Counted from the stretch's first letter, positions 25,924 to 33,760 are shown. The stretch: 38,430 nt of DNA from Natronohydrobacter sp. (GCA_007116445.1 SKIM01000207.1:1-38430), one strand, 5' to 3'. Translations and numbers: made by a program. The notes: generated by a model not told the origin, from the letters alone.

Positions 25924-27042
25924 ATGCTGATCGGATGCCCCAAGGAAATCAAACCGCAGGAATTTCGCGTGGGGCTGACGCCCAATGCGGCAAACGAGGC
26001 AATAAGCCGCGGTCACTCCGTCATCATGGAACAAGGGGCCGGACTCGGGGCTGGATTCGCTGATGAAGATTACATCAAGATCGGTGCTGAAATCGTTGAC
26101 AACGCAAAGGAAGTCTTTGCGCGTGCCGAGATGGTGGTGAAAGTCAAGGAACCGCAGGCGGGTGAGCGCAGCCAGTTGCGCGCAGATCAGATCCTGTTCA
26201 CCTATCTGCATCTGGCCCCAGATCCCGATCAGACGCGCGACCTGCTCGCCTCTGGTGTTACTGCCATCGCCTATGAAACAGTCACTGACCGCGCTGGCGG
26301 GCTGCCCCTGCTCGCGCCCATGTCCGAAGTCGCGGGACGGCTTGCGCCGCAAATGGGCGCTTGGGCGCTGCAGAAAGCCAATGGCGGGCGCGGCGTGTTG
26401 ATGGGCGGTGTGCCGGGCGTGCGGCCTGCGAATGTCACAATCATCGGCGGCGGTGTCGTCGGGACAGCAGCAGCGCGGGTTGCGGTCGGGATGGGAGCGA
26501 ATGTAACCATCCTGGACCGCTCAATCGCGCGGATGTCCTATCTTGACGATATCTTTCACGGTCGTCTGACGACGCAATTCTCGGACGCCGCAGCGATTGA
26601 CGATCTGATCACGCGGGCGGATATGGTCATTGGCGCTGTGCTGATCCCCGGCGCAGCAGCGCCCAAACTGATCACCCGCGCGCAGTTGCAACGCATGCAA
26701 CCCGGAGCCGTGCTTGTCGATGTGGCGATCGATCAGGGCGGATGTTTCGAAACCTCGCGCGCCACGACCCATGCCGATCCGGTCTATGAGATCGACAATG
26801 TCCTGCATTACTGTGTCGCCAACATGCCTGGTGCTGTGGCGCGGACCTCGACGATTGCCCTTGGCAATGCGACGATGCCTTTCATGCTGGCACTGGCTGA
26901 CAAGGGTTGGCGCAAGGCCTGCGAGGACGACATACATTTGCTGGCAGGGCTGAACACCCATGCGGGCCATCTGACCCATGCCGCCGTCGGCGCGGCGCTG
27001 GGGCTTGAGAGCATCCCTGCCAGCAAGGCACTGAGCCTGTGA
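25924..27042 (+). CDS. ald: Alanine dehydrogenase
   Basis: A 372-residue cytoplasmic enzyme that interconverts alanine and pyruvate plus ammonia with NAD. The N-terminal MLIGCPKEIKPQEFRVGLTP holds the pyruvate-binding Arg, KVKEPQAGE the catalytic Lys region, and FTYLHLAPD the catalytic His. The NAD motif GGGVVGTAAARVAVGMGA lies near residue 175. The C-terminal NTHAGHLTHAAVG is typical. The ATG at 25924 is preceded by AAAGG eight bases upstream; GTG three bases earlier is possible. A strong terminator follows. Confidence 0.98.
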   Translation: MLIGCPKEIKPQEFRVGLTPNAANEAISRGHSVIMEQGAGLGAGFADEDYIKIGAEIVDNAKEVFARAEMVVKVKEPQAGERSQLRADQILFTYLHLAPDPDQTRDLLASGVTAIAYETVTDRAGGLPLLAPMSEVAGRLAPQMGAWALQKANGGRGVLMGGVPGVRPANVTIIGGGVVGTAAARVAVGMGANVTILDRSIARMSYLDDIFHGRLTTQFSDAAAIDDLITRADMVIGAVLIPGAAAPKLITRAQLQRMQPGAVLVDVAIDQGGCFETSRATTHADPVYEIDNVLHYCVANMPGAVARTSTIALGNATMPFMLALADKGWRKACEDDIHLLAGLNTHAGHLTHAAVGAALGLESIPASKALSL

Positions 27043-27048
27043 CATCAA

Positions 27049-27078
27049 ATCGACCCGGCGCAAATATGCCGGGTCGAT
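27049..27078 (+). terminator. Rho-independent terminator of ald
   Basis: A perfect 11-base-pair stem: ATCGACCCGGC (27049-27059) and GCCGGGTCGAT (27068-27078), loop of eight bases, followed by CCAATTTTCC. It begins seven bases after the ald stop. Confidence 0.8.
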
Positions 27079-27099
27079 CCAATTTTCCACAGCAATTAC

Positions 27100-27136
27100 A
27101 TTCAAACCTTGCAATATGTGAGAGATAGGATATATG
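27100..27136 (+). promoter_or_regulatory. Candidate promoter of the sulfur operon with a SqrR/BigR-like operator
   Basis: TTGCAA (27109-27114), a 16-base spacer and TATATG (27131-27136) form a candidate promoter, 31 bases before the first gene. ATTC-N8-CAAT at 27100-27115 differs at one base from ATTC-N8-GAAT, the site I recall for the persulfide sensor SqrR, and overlaps the -35 box as a repressor site should. No SqrR/BigR gene is in the window. Confidence 0.4.
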
Positions 27137-27166
27137 CTGCTCCAGACAGAATGATGGAGTTGCCAG

Positions 27167-28030
27167 ATGAACCCTGAAGTCACTGCTTTCTTTGATGAAG
27201 AGACGTTCACCGTTACCTATGTGGTGCGGGATCCCAACAGCAAGAAATGCGCGATTGTCGATTCCGTTCTGGATTTCGACTATGCGTCAGGGCGCACGGA
27301 TACGCGATCGGCCGATATGGTGGTCGATTTCGTGCGCGAGAACGGCCTTGAGGTCGAGTGGCTGCTCGAAACCCATGTCCATGCCGACCATCTCTCGGCC
27401 GCGCCCTACATCCAGCAAAAGATCGGCGGCAAGATCGCGATCGGCGAGAATATCCGCATCGTGCAGGATACCTTCGGCAAGGTCTTCAACGAAGGCACCG
27501 AATTCCAGCGCGACGGCTCGCAATTCGATGCGCTCTTCAAACATGGCGACAGTTTCCATATCGGCCAGATGCGCGGCGATGTGCTGCATACACCCGGTCA
27601 CACGCCTGCCTGCCTGACCTATGTGATCGGCAATGCCGCTTTCGTTGGCGATACGCTGTTCATGCCTGATTTTGGCACAGCGCGCTGCGATTTCCCCGGT
27701 GGCTCGGCGGATATGATGTGGGATTCGGTTCAGAAAATCCTGTCGCTGCCCGATGACACCCGCATTTTCGTGGGGCATGATTACAAGGCCGAAGGCCGCG
27801 ATACCTACGCATGGGAAACCACAGTGGGTGACCAGAAGCGGCTGAACAAGCATGTCGGCGAAGGCAAATCGAAAGAAGATTTCGTCACCGCCCGCAATGA
27901 GCGCGACGCGCAACTCGGCATGCCCCGCCTGATCGTGCCCTCGCTGCAGGTCAATATGCGCGCAGGCCAGATGCCCGCTGCAGAAGAAAACGGCACGGTC
28001 TATCTGAAAGTGCCCGTCAACACGCTCTGA
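27167..28030 (+). CDS. blh: MBL-fold persulfide dioxygenase-like protein (Blh/ETHE1-type)
   Basis: A 287-residue metallo-beta-lactamase-fold protein. The metal motif THVHADHLS (residues 69-77: His70, His72, Asp74, His75), His145 in HTPGHTP, Asp162 in GDTLF and VGHDY give the single-iron site of ETHE1-like persulfide dioxygenases, which oxidise glutathione persulfide to sulfite. The long form with a C-terminal PSLQVNMRAGQMP segment is the Blh type of BigR-controlled operons. GGAG stands eight bases before the ATG. It leads an operon with two YeeE-like genes and a TIGR01244 gene, which supports a role in sulfide/persulfide handling. Confidence 0.9.
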   Translation: MNPEVTAFFDEETFTVTYVVRDPNSKKCAIVDSVLDFDYASGRTDTRSADMVVDFVRENGLEVEWLLETHVHADHLSAAPYIQQKIGGKIAIGENIRIVQDTFGKVFNEGTEFQRDGSQFDALFKHGDSFHIGQMRGDVLHTPGHTPACLTYVIGNAAFVGDTLFMPDFGTARCDFPGGSADMMWDSVQKILSLPDDTRIFVGHDYKAEGRDTYAWETTVGDQKRLNKHVGEGKSKEDFVTARNERDAQLGMPRLIVPSLQVNMRAGQMPAAEENGTVYLKVPVNTL

Positions 28031-28052
28031 GCGATCCTTGGAAACCAACACA

Positions 28053-28076
28053 GGCGCGGCATGACACTGCCGCGCC
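28053..28076 (+). terminator. Intra-operon hairpin between blh and the YeeE genes
   Basis: GGCGCGGCA (28053-28061) and TGCCGCGCC (28068-28076) form a perfect nine-base-pair stem with a six-base loop, followed by CTCTTTG. It lies 22 bases after the blh stop and 24 before the next start. The weak T-tail suggests partial termination or mRNA 3'-end protection rather than a full stop. Confidence 0.5.
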
Positions 28077-28100
28077 CTCTTTGCGAACAGGACCAATGAC

Positions 28101-28532
28101 ATGATTGAAACTGACTGGATCTGGGGCCTTATCGGCGGCCTGATGATCGGGGCCGCTGCGGCGGTCTATCTCTTGGGCAACGGGCGCGTCATGGGCGCCA
28201 GTGGCATCATCGGCGGGCTTGTGGACCGCTCCGGACTGAGCACATGGGCTGAGCGGGTGGCCTTTCTCGCAGCGCTAGTGGTCGTGCCCGCGCTGATGCT
28301 GCCGCTCTTTTCCACCGAAGTCTCGACCAACATCACCCCCAACCTGGCCGTTGTCGTGGCCGCAGGGCTGCTTGTCGGCGTGGGCACGCGGCTTGCAAAT
28401 GGCTGCACGTCCGGTCATGGCGTTTGTGGCATTTCCCGATTTTCGCTGCGCGGGATCGTGGCGACTGTATTCTATCTTCTGGCAGGCGGCATCGTGATGG
28501 TCCTGTTTCGCCATCTTCTGGGGGTGATCTAA
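28101..28532 (+). CDS. YeeE/YedE family membrane protein (first half-permease)
   Basis: A 143-residue protein with four membrane helices. It has the family motif NGCTSGHGVCG (residues 100-110) with Cys102 and Cys109, which in YeeE-type thiosulfate/sulfur permeases line the path of the sulfur compound. Full-length YeeE proteins are about twice this size; here the function is split over this gene and the next one, as in BigR-type operons (PmpA/PmpB). Its stop overlaps the next start by one base (TAATG). Confidence 0.92.
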   Translation: MIETDWIWGLIGGLMIGAAAAVYLLGNGRVMGASGIIGGLVDRSGLSTWAERVAFLAALVVVPALMLPLFSTEVSTNITPNLAVVVAAGLLVGVGTRLANGCTSGHGVCGISRFSLRGIVATVFYLLAGGIVMVLFRHLLGVI

Positions 28533-28966
28533 TGCAACGTATTGTGATTGCAGCGGTTTCAGGCGGGCTATTCGGCGCGGGGCTGCTGGTCTCGGGCATG
28601 ACGGACACCAATAAGGTGCAAGGCTGGCTTGACGTTTTCGGTGCATGGGATCCGACGCTGGCTTTCGTGCTCGGCGGGGCGATCATGCCGATGCTACTCG
28701 CGTGGCATCTGACGACCAAGCGCGCCGCGTCGCTCGTGGGGGAACCCTTTCCAGCCAAGCCTGACCCGAAACTTGGCCACAACCTTGTTATCGGCTCTGT
28801 GCTCTTCGGCGCGGGCTGGGGGCTTGCAGGCCTTTGCCCTGGTCCGGCCATTGCCTCGCTCAGCTGGGGCGGAACAGGCGGGATCACCTTTATCCTTGCC
28901 ATGATTGGCGGTATGGTCATCGCGCAGCCCGTAAGGGCGCAGATTGACCGGCTTGCTGCCGCCTGA
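28532..28966 (+). CDS. DUF6691/YeeE-YedE family membrane protein (second half-permease)
   Basis: A 144-residue protein with four membrane helices; GGLFGAGLLVSGMTDTNKVQ at residues 11-30 and LFGAGWGLAGLCPGPAIASL (91-110), with Cys102, identify the DUF6691 half of split YeeE permeases. It is coupled to the preceding half and probably pairs with it to form a sulfur-compound channel in the inner membrane. The frame stays open upstream inside the neighbour, but family homology begins at the methionine at 28532. Confidence 0.92.
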   Translation: MQRIVIAAVSGGLFGAGLLVSGMTDTNKVQGWLDVFGAWDPTLAFVLGGAIMPMLLAWHLTTKRAASLVGEPFPAKPDPKLGHNLVIGSVLFGAGWGLAGLCPGPAIASLSWGGTGGITFILAMIGGMVIAQPVRAQIDRLAAA

Positions 28967-28982
28967 ATTGGAGAGTCTGACA

Positions 28983-29408
28983 ATGGATATTCGCCCCCTG
29001 ACCGACAGCTATGCGGTCTCGCCACAGATCGCGTCCGAGGATATGGCCGCGATCGCTCAGGCAGGGTTCACAACAGTGATCTGCAATCGCCCGGACGGGG
29101 AAAACCCGCCCGAATTGCAGCAGGCGGCGCTGCGTGCAGCAGCTGAAGCGGCAGGGTTGACCTTTCTGGTCAATCCGGTCGTGGGCGGTGCCATCACGAT
29201 GGAAAATGTCCAGGGTCAGGCTCAGGCCCTCGAAAACAGCACAGGGCCTGTGCTGGCATATTGCGCATCGGGTAATCGCTCGTCGATTGTCTGGGCGCTG
29301 TCACAAGCGGGCAAAAGGCCGACTGAAGAGTTGATCGCCCTGCCCGCCCGGCATGGCTACACACTCGAACCCTTCCGCGAGATGATTGATCAACTCGCCA
29401 AAGCCTGA
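28983..29408 (+). CDS. TIGR01244 family sulfurtransferase/phosphatase-like protein
   Basis: A 141-residue cytoplasmic protein of the DUF442 type, which has a tyrosine-phosphatase-like fold and sits with, or is fused to, Blh proteins. MDIRPLTDSYAVSPQI is the family start, and AYCASGNRS (residues 92-100) holds the active-site Cys94 and Arg99 loop. In sulfur operons it is thought to act on persulfide sulfur like a rhodanese. It is the last gene of this operon; an ORF-extending methionine at 28944 is ignored because the family begins at 28983. It converges on the next gene with a 15-base gap. Confidence 0.92.
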   Translation: MDIRPLTDSYAVSPQIASEDMAAIAQAGFTTVICNRPDGENPPELQQAALRAAAEAAGLTFLVNPVVGGAITMENVQGQAQALENSTGPVLAYCASGNRSSIVWALSQAGKRPTEELIALPARHGYTLEPFREMIDQLAKA

Positions 29409-29423
29409 AACTTCCCGCGCGGA

Positions 29424-30197
29424 TCAGGCACTGAGCGCCCATGGTTCGCGCGCACTGGCCCAGGCGCGCGCAGCCTCGCCGAACGCCTCAAATAGCGGGC
29501 GCGACACAGGATCATGCGCCGCTTGCCACTCCGGATGCCACTGCACCGACAAGGTAAACCCTCGCGCGGCCTCGACATAGAGCGCCTCGGGCGTGCCATC
29601 GGGCGCGTGACCATCGATCACGATCCGCGCACCCGGCGTCTTGATCCCCTGTCCATGCAGCGTATTGGTCAAAACCTCGGGCGCGCCCATCAATCGATGA
29701 AACACGCCCCCCTCCCGAAAGGTGACCTTGTGGCGCAGCGCGAATTTCTCGTCAAGCGTGCCATCAGGCGGCATGCGATGGTTCATGCGCCCCGGCAAGT
29801 CACGGATTTCAGGGTACAGCGTGCCGCCCATGGCGACATTAACTTCCTGAAACCCGCGGCAAACCCCAAGAAACGGCTGCCCACGCTCCACACAAGCACG
29901 CACCAACGGAAGCGAAATGGCATCTCGCGCGCGGTCAAAAGCCCCATGCGCCGGTGTCGCAGCCTCGCCATATTCTTCGGGATGCACATTCGGCCGTCCA
30001 CCAGTCAGCAAAAACCCGTCGCAAACCTCCAGCAATTCCGCGATCGAGACAAAGCGCGGATCAGAGGGGATCAGAAGCGGTAGACATCCTGCAACCTCAG
30101 CAACAGCTTCGGAATTCATCGTCCCACCGGCATGGGCGGGATACTCATCATTGATGAGATGGGAGTTTCCGATGATACCAACGACTGGTCTTCGCAT
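29424..30197 (-). CDS. Gamma-glutamyl-gamma-aminobutyrate hydrolase family protein (class I GATase-like)
   Basis: A 257-residue protein of peptidase family C26. FLLTGGRPNVHP (63-73) matches the substrate region, FLGVCRGFQEVNV (109-121) carries the nucleophile Cys113, and LSVQWHPEW (217-224) holds His221 and Glu223, so the triad is complete. PuuD in E. coli cleaves gamma-glutamyl-GABA in putrescine breakdown; here no other putrescine genes are nearby, so the substrate is unknown. The ribosome binding site is weak. Confidence 0.9.
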   Translation of the reverse strand: MRRPVVGIIGNSHLINDEYPAHAGGTMNSEAVAEVAGCLPLLIPSDPRFVSIAELLEVCDGFLLTGGRPNVHPEEYGEAATPAHGAFDRARDAISLPLVRACVERGQPFLGVCRGFQEVNVAMGGTLYPEIRDLPGRMNHRMPPDGTLDEKFALRHKVTFREGGVFHRLMGAPEVLTNTLHGQGIKTPGARIVIDGHAPDGTPEALYVEAARGFTLSVQWHPEWQAAHDPVSRPLFEAFGEAARAWASAREPWALSA

Positions 30198-30347
30198 CCG
30201 CTTGGCCTATGTTTTCAGATTACTTTAGCAGAGTTGGAGCAAAGGTCGAGTGTCGCAGTCCGTTTTGCGCGTCACACGGCAAATCCCCCGAAACTCCGTA
30301 TCTGAAATGCCCAAAGCTGAGCCACACCCCTACCCGGAGGCGCTGTC

Positions 30348-30890
30348 TCACATCCGGCGAAGATAGGTCCATGTCGGCACTGTCGCACGACGGGCCACGG
30401 AATAGGCTTCTGCATCCCCCAGATAGTCGAATCCCGCTTGCATCAGAACATGGGCCGAAGCGGGATTGTCCTGAAAGACCTCGGCGAAGAGCGTCCGCGA
30501 TTTTTGCGGGTTGTGTGTGATCACCGCACGCACCGCTTCCGAGGCGAAGCCCGCATTCCAGAAAGCCGGGGCGACCCAATAACCGATCTGGCTTTGCTGA
30601 CGGTCCAACGGCTTCAGCGACAGGACGCCCACCAAGGCCGATGCCCCGAATCCCGATCCGTCAAGCGCCCAGACATCTTCGGTCCGCTCGGGCACAGTGA
30701 CGCGCTGGATAAAGTGCTCTGCAGCATTCGGCGGCAACGGGTGCGGAATGCTTCGGGTACCTTCGGCGATCCGGGCGTCGCCTGCGTAAAGCTCCAGCAG
30801 CGCCTGATCCGTCCGCTGCAATGGCCGCAGGACAAGACGCGGGGTCGTCAGGATCGGCTGATCCGCACTGATCGCGTTATCTATATTCAT
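30348..30890 (-). CDS. GNAT family N-acetyltransferase (RimJ-like)
   Basis: A 180-residue acetyltransferase. LTTPRLVLRPLQRTDQALLELY (14-35) is the usual start of the RimJ/RimL subgroup, IGYWVAPAFWNAGFASEAV (101-119) is the acetyl-CoA-binding segment, and NPASAHVLMQAGFDYLGD (141-158) the C-terminal signature. Such enzymes acetylate protein N-termini or small amines; the substrate is not shown. The ATG at 30890 has GAGGAG a few bases upstream; the frame beyond it is unsupported. It lies after rpmA, from which a terminator separates it. Confidence 0.92.
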   Translation of the reverse strand: MNIDNAISADQPILTTPRLVLRPLQRTDQALLELYAGDARIAEGTRSIPHPLPPNAAEHFIQRVTVPERTEDVWALDGSGFGASALVGVLSLKPLDRQQSQIGYWVAPAFWNAGFASEAVRAVITHNPQKSRTLFAEVFQDNPASAHVLMQAGFDYLGDAEAYSVARRATVPTWTYLRRM

Positions 30891-30967
30891 GCTCACTCCT
30901 CGTTCAGGCATAGGCCTGCTCCCTGTGTCGCAATCTCTCCGAACAGGCCACTCCCACCACAGCGCAA

Positions 30968-31006
30968 TCCGGAAAAGCAAACAGGGCCGACTTTCGCCGA
31001 CCCTGT
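30968..31006 (-). terminator. Rho-independent terminator after rpmA
   Basis: On the minus strand ACAGGGTCGGC (31006-30996), loop GAAA, and GTCGGCCCTGT (30991-30981) form an 11-pair stem with two G-U pairs. The loop is a stable GNRA tetraloop. TTGCTTTTCC follows. It lies 25 bases after the rpmA stop, and its strength suggests it ends most rplU-rpmA transcripts. Confidence 0.85.
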
Positions 31007-31031
31007 CTACATGCGAAATGTAAAACTTCGG

Positions 31032-31301
31032 CTACTCTGCGGCTGTCTCCAGCGGCATGATCGACACGAAACTGCGGCCTTTCAAACCTTTGGTGAAGAC
31101 GACGCGGCCTTCTTCCAGCGCGAAAAGCGTGTGGTCACGCCCCATGCCCACGCCTGCACCAGCCCAATGCTTGGTGCCGCGCTGACGCACAATGATATTG
31201 CCGGGGATGGCATGCTGGCCACCATAGAGCTTGACGCCAAGGCGACGACCCGCTGAGTCGCGCCCGTTGCGGGATGAACCGCCTGCTTTCTTGTGTGCCA
31301 T
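31032..31301 (-). CDS. rpmA: 50S ribosomal protein L27
   Basis: The 89-residue product is bL27 of the large ribosomal subunit. The N-terminal [20 protein letters not shown] reaches the peptidyl-transferase centre, and [20 protein letters not shown] and [20 protein letters not shown] are diagnostic. No N-terminal processing extension of the Firmicutes type is present. It follows rplU after six bases; its ribosome binding site (GGAG) sits at the end of rplU. Confidence 0.98.
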   Translation of the reverse strand: MAHKKAGGSSRNGRDSAGRRLGVKLYGGQHAIPGNIIVRQRGTKHWAGAGVGMGRDHTLFALEEGRVVFTKGLKGRSFVSIMPLETAAE

Positions 31302-31307
31302 GAGGGG

Positions 31308-32000
31308 TTACTCCTTCTCGGCTGCGAATTGTTTGGCCTGATCGATCCAGCCATCACGCTCGATGCGACCTTTGAACGACAGCTGGTCATCCATATAAGC
31401 GATCTCGGACGAAGTCCAAGCTGCAATCTGATCGAAATGGAACACACCATTCTGATGGAGCAGCCCTTCGAGCTTGGGACCAACCCCGGAAATCTTTTTC
31501 AGATCGTCAGGCTTCCCATCCCGTGCTTCCGTCAGCAGGTTGGCAGGGCGCGTGCCCTCGACCGCTGCAGCTTCGGATTTGGCCGGTTTTGAGGACTTCG
31601 CCGCCTTTACAGGGGCTGCAGCTGCAACCGCGAAGCCCGAAACGGATCCGGTTCCGATCGCAGCTTTGACACCTGTCGCGTCAGCACCGGATGCAAGAAT
31701 ATCCGTCACCTTGACCAGCGTCAGTTTCTGGCGGTGGCCCTTGGTACGCTGCGAGCTGTGCTTGCGGCGACGCTTGACATAGTGGATCACCTTGTCAGCC
31801 TTGATCTGGTCGATCACTTCGGCCTGAACGCCTGCACCTTCAATGGTGGGCGCGCCGATCACCGGGTTGTCACCGCCCAGCATCAGGACTTCATTGAACT
31901 GGACCGTTTCGCCAGCTTGGGCAGCGATGCGCTCAATGCGCAGCAGGTCACCTGCCTGCACGCGATATTGCTTGCCACCAGTCTTGAGGACCGCAAACAT
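31308..32000 (-). CDS. rplU: 50S ribosomal protein L21 with C-terminal helix-hairpin-helix-like extension
   Basis: Residues 1-103 are ordinary bL21 (MFAVLKTGGKQYRVQAGDLL; YVKRRRKHSSQRTKGHRQKL). The protein then continues to 230 residues, more than twice the usual length. A linker rich in Ala/Lys/Ser (about 105-160) leads to a domain at about 165-230 with LKKISGVGPKLEGLLHQNG, the GVGPKLE hairpin of helix-hairpin-helix modules, followed by FDQIAAWTSSEIAYMDD. The module resembles one also seen at the C-terminus of some NuoE proteins. It may bind rRNA or DNA; this is inference. Good ribosome binding site (AAGGAAAG). Confidence 0.95.
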   Translation of the reverse strand: MFAVLKTGGKQYRVQAGDLLRIERIAAQAGETVQFNEVLMLGGDNPVIGAPTIEGAGVQAEVIDQIKADKVIHYVKRRRKHSSQRTKGHRQKLTLVKVTDILASGADATGVKAAIGTGSVSGFAVAAAAPVKAAKSSKPAKSEAAAVEGTRPANLLTEARDGKPDDLKKISGVGPKLEGLLHQNGVFHFDQIAAWTSSEIAYMDDQLSFKGRIERDGWIDQAKQFAAEKE

Positions 32001-32141
32001 GGGTCTTTCCTTCTTTTCTCTGCCGCGCCCTTTGGCCCCTGCGTAGTCTAGCAGGCGTTAGATGCTCTCGGGCAGCGTGCCTGGGCTGTGCCAGACAAAA
32101 TGCTGAATACCGCGCAGACCGGATGTCTGAGCGGAAACGTC

Positions 32142-32170
32142 CCTATGCTTCAAAGCCATCAGCCTGTCAA
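32142..32170 (-). promoter_or_regulatory. Candidate promoter of rplU-rpmA
   Basis: On the minus strand TTGACA (32170-32165, full consensus), a 17-base spacer and CATAGG (32147-32142, three of six). The transcript would start near 32135 and have a leader of about 135 bases before rplU, long enough to hold a control structure, though I could not define one. Confidence 0.5.
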
Positions 32171-32234
32171 CCCAAGCTTGCATGAGATGACACGCAAGCG
32201 AGCCAGTCAACGCCTTGCGAACGGCCAGAAAGCT

Positions 32235-32268
32235 GAGCGCCGCCCATGACAGGCGGCGCTCGTATTTT
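32235..32268 (+). terminator. Strong stem-loop with its T-run on the plus strand
   Basis: GAGCGCCGCC (32235-32244), loop CATGACA, GGCGGCGCTC (32252-32261), then GTATTTTT. The ten-pair stem and T-run make an ideal terminator for plus-strand transcription. Read on the minus strand, where hemY ends 40 bases before, the tail is only AGCTTTCT. It may work both ways. Confidence 0.7.
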
Positions 32269-32300
32269 TCGCAACTTTCAATGACTGTCGTTCGGATGAT

Positions 32301-33749
32301 TCAGGCGGGCTTGGTCGCATCCACAGGATCGGCAGTCACCACATCGGTGTCTTGCGAATCGACGGGTTTGGGCAAGCCTCCCACGATCAGCGGCAGCAAC
32401 TCGGTCTGCGTGGCAGAAGGGCCCACAGCGTCGGGCGCCTCGCGCCATTCCAATGTGTCAAAGGCGCCGCAGCCATCACAGATAGCCTGCCAAGTCGTGT
32501 GAATATGCTGACATTTGCTGCAAACCCATTGGGGCCCGCGCTTGGCCGTCAGGGCGCGCGTCAGCCACCCCCGCACGACCGAATCATCCGCCCCTTCGCC
32601 GCGTTCGATGGCCGCCATGATCGTGAACACCCGCACGGTCGGCGCGGTTTCGTGCAGATTGCCAAGCGCACGGCGCGCCGCCGGGAAATTTTCCGCGGCC
32701 AGCTGCATCTCAGCCAGCAACATCCGCGATTCGGTCGCATCGGGATTCTTGCGGATCAGCCCCTCGAACCGTGTCGCGCGCTGCTGCGGGCTTTCATCGG
32801 GCTCAATGGCAGCAAAAGCCGCTGCGAGTTCGGGATGCGGCAACGCTTTCCAGGCACGCTTGAGCACCTTCGCTGCATAGCCGCCATTGCCTTGCGCATT
32901 AAGGGCATGCGCAGCCGCCACCGCAGCTGGAATCAAATCGGGCGAAAGACGATTGGCCTCGATCGCCGCTTCGCGGGACCGCATCAGATCGCCACGCGCG
33001 GCCATTGCGTCGGATTCCTGCAAGGCCATGATCGCATCGCGGCGACGCCAGACATCTCGCGGCAACAGGCCTGAATTCTTTTTCAGCATCAGCGTGTTGC
33101 GTGCGCCAGACCAATCTTCGGCCTCAGTCTGCAACTGCAACAGCGTGTTCTGTGTTGCCTCGTGCACTGGCTGCATTTCCAAAGCTTTCTGCGCCAGAGC
33201 TTGGGCCTTGTCCTTGTCACCCGCCTCGATCTTTGCCTTCAGCAGCCCCTGCACGGCCACAAATCGCGTGCGGCTATCGTCGAGCAATGCCTTGTAACGC
33301 TCAACCGCAAGATCACCATTGCCTTTCATCTGCGCAGCCTGCGCGACAAGCAGGTTTGTAATCAACGGTTTATCGAGAAGTTTATGTGCCTTTTCCGCCT
33401 TGGCTATGGCGGTCTTGCCGTCGCCTTCGGCCTGCGCGACCATCGCCAGAAGCAGCGCATCCAGACCACGTCTTTCGCGGTTGCGTGTGAAGAAACGCCG
33501 GATCGCCGTCTCGTCTCCGTTCATGAAGCGCAAGGTCGCGAAGACCAGCGCCACGAGTTTCATCGCCAGCCAGACCAGCACGAAAAGCGCCACCAGCGCC
33601 CCGAGTGCTGCCATTGGCGACAGCACAAACTCCATGTCGAAAATGCGCAATTCAACTGTCTGGGTGCTGTCCATCACTTGCCCCAAACCAAAGGCGAGCG
33701 CAATTACCACCACCACAAAGAGCAAGATTTTTGTCAGGGTCCAAAACAT
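32301..33749 (-). CDS. hemY: HemY-like TPR membrane protein with C-terminal zinc ribbon
   Basis: A 482-residue protein. Two membrane helices (about 5-25 and 42-70) form the HemY N-terminal domain (MFWTLTKILLFVVVVIALAFG). TPR-type repeats fill about 85-395 (for example LVAQAAQMKGNGDLAVERYKAL). A zinc-ribbon-like CSKC-x11-CDGC lies near 410-428. In E. coli, HemY sits in the hemCDXY operon and its role is unclear; the name should not be confused with protoporphyrinogen oxidase. Eleven bases after the mitofilin gene. The tail beyond the ribbon is low-complexity. Confidence 0.9.
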   Translation of the reverse strand: MFWTLTKILLFVVVVIALAFGLGQVMDSTQTVELRIFDMEFVLSPMAALGALVALFVLVWLAMKLVALVFATLRFMNGDETAIRRFFTRNRERRGLDALLLAMVAQAEGDGKTAIAKAEKAHKLLDKPLITNLLVAQAAQMKGNGDLAVERYKALLDDSRTRFVAVQGLLKAKIEAGDKDKAQALAQKALEMQPVHEATQNTLLQLQTEAEDWSGARNTLMLKKNSGLLPRDVWRRRDAIMALQESDAMAARGDLMRSREAAIEANRLSPDLIPAAVAAAHALNAQGNGGYAAKVLKRAWKALPHPELAAAFAAIEPDESPQQRATRFEGLIRKNPDATESRMLLAEMQLAAENFPAARRALGNLHETAPTVRVFTIMAAIERGEGADDSVVRGWLTRALTAKRGPQWVCSKCQHIHTTWQAICDGCGAFDTLEWREAPDAVGPSATQTELLPLIVGGLPKPVDSQDTDVVTADPVDATKPA

Positions 33750-33760
33750 CAGTGACGTCC

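Larger units (their letters stand above)
32001..32300. other. Gap between rplU and hemY: promoter and terminator, no gene
   Basis: This 300-base gap holds the rplU promoter and a strong stem-loop near the hemY end. I looked for tRNA features (T-arm GGTTCGAATCC, CCA end) and small reading frames with ribosome binding sites and saw none. Confidence 0.6.

Noticed and set aside
32001-32234. Possible tRNA or small gene upstream of rplU
   Set aside because: No T-arm, CCA end or cloverleaf pairing was found, and no reading frame has a ribosome binding site.
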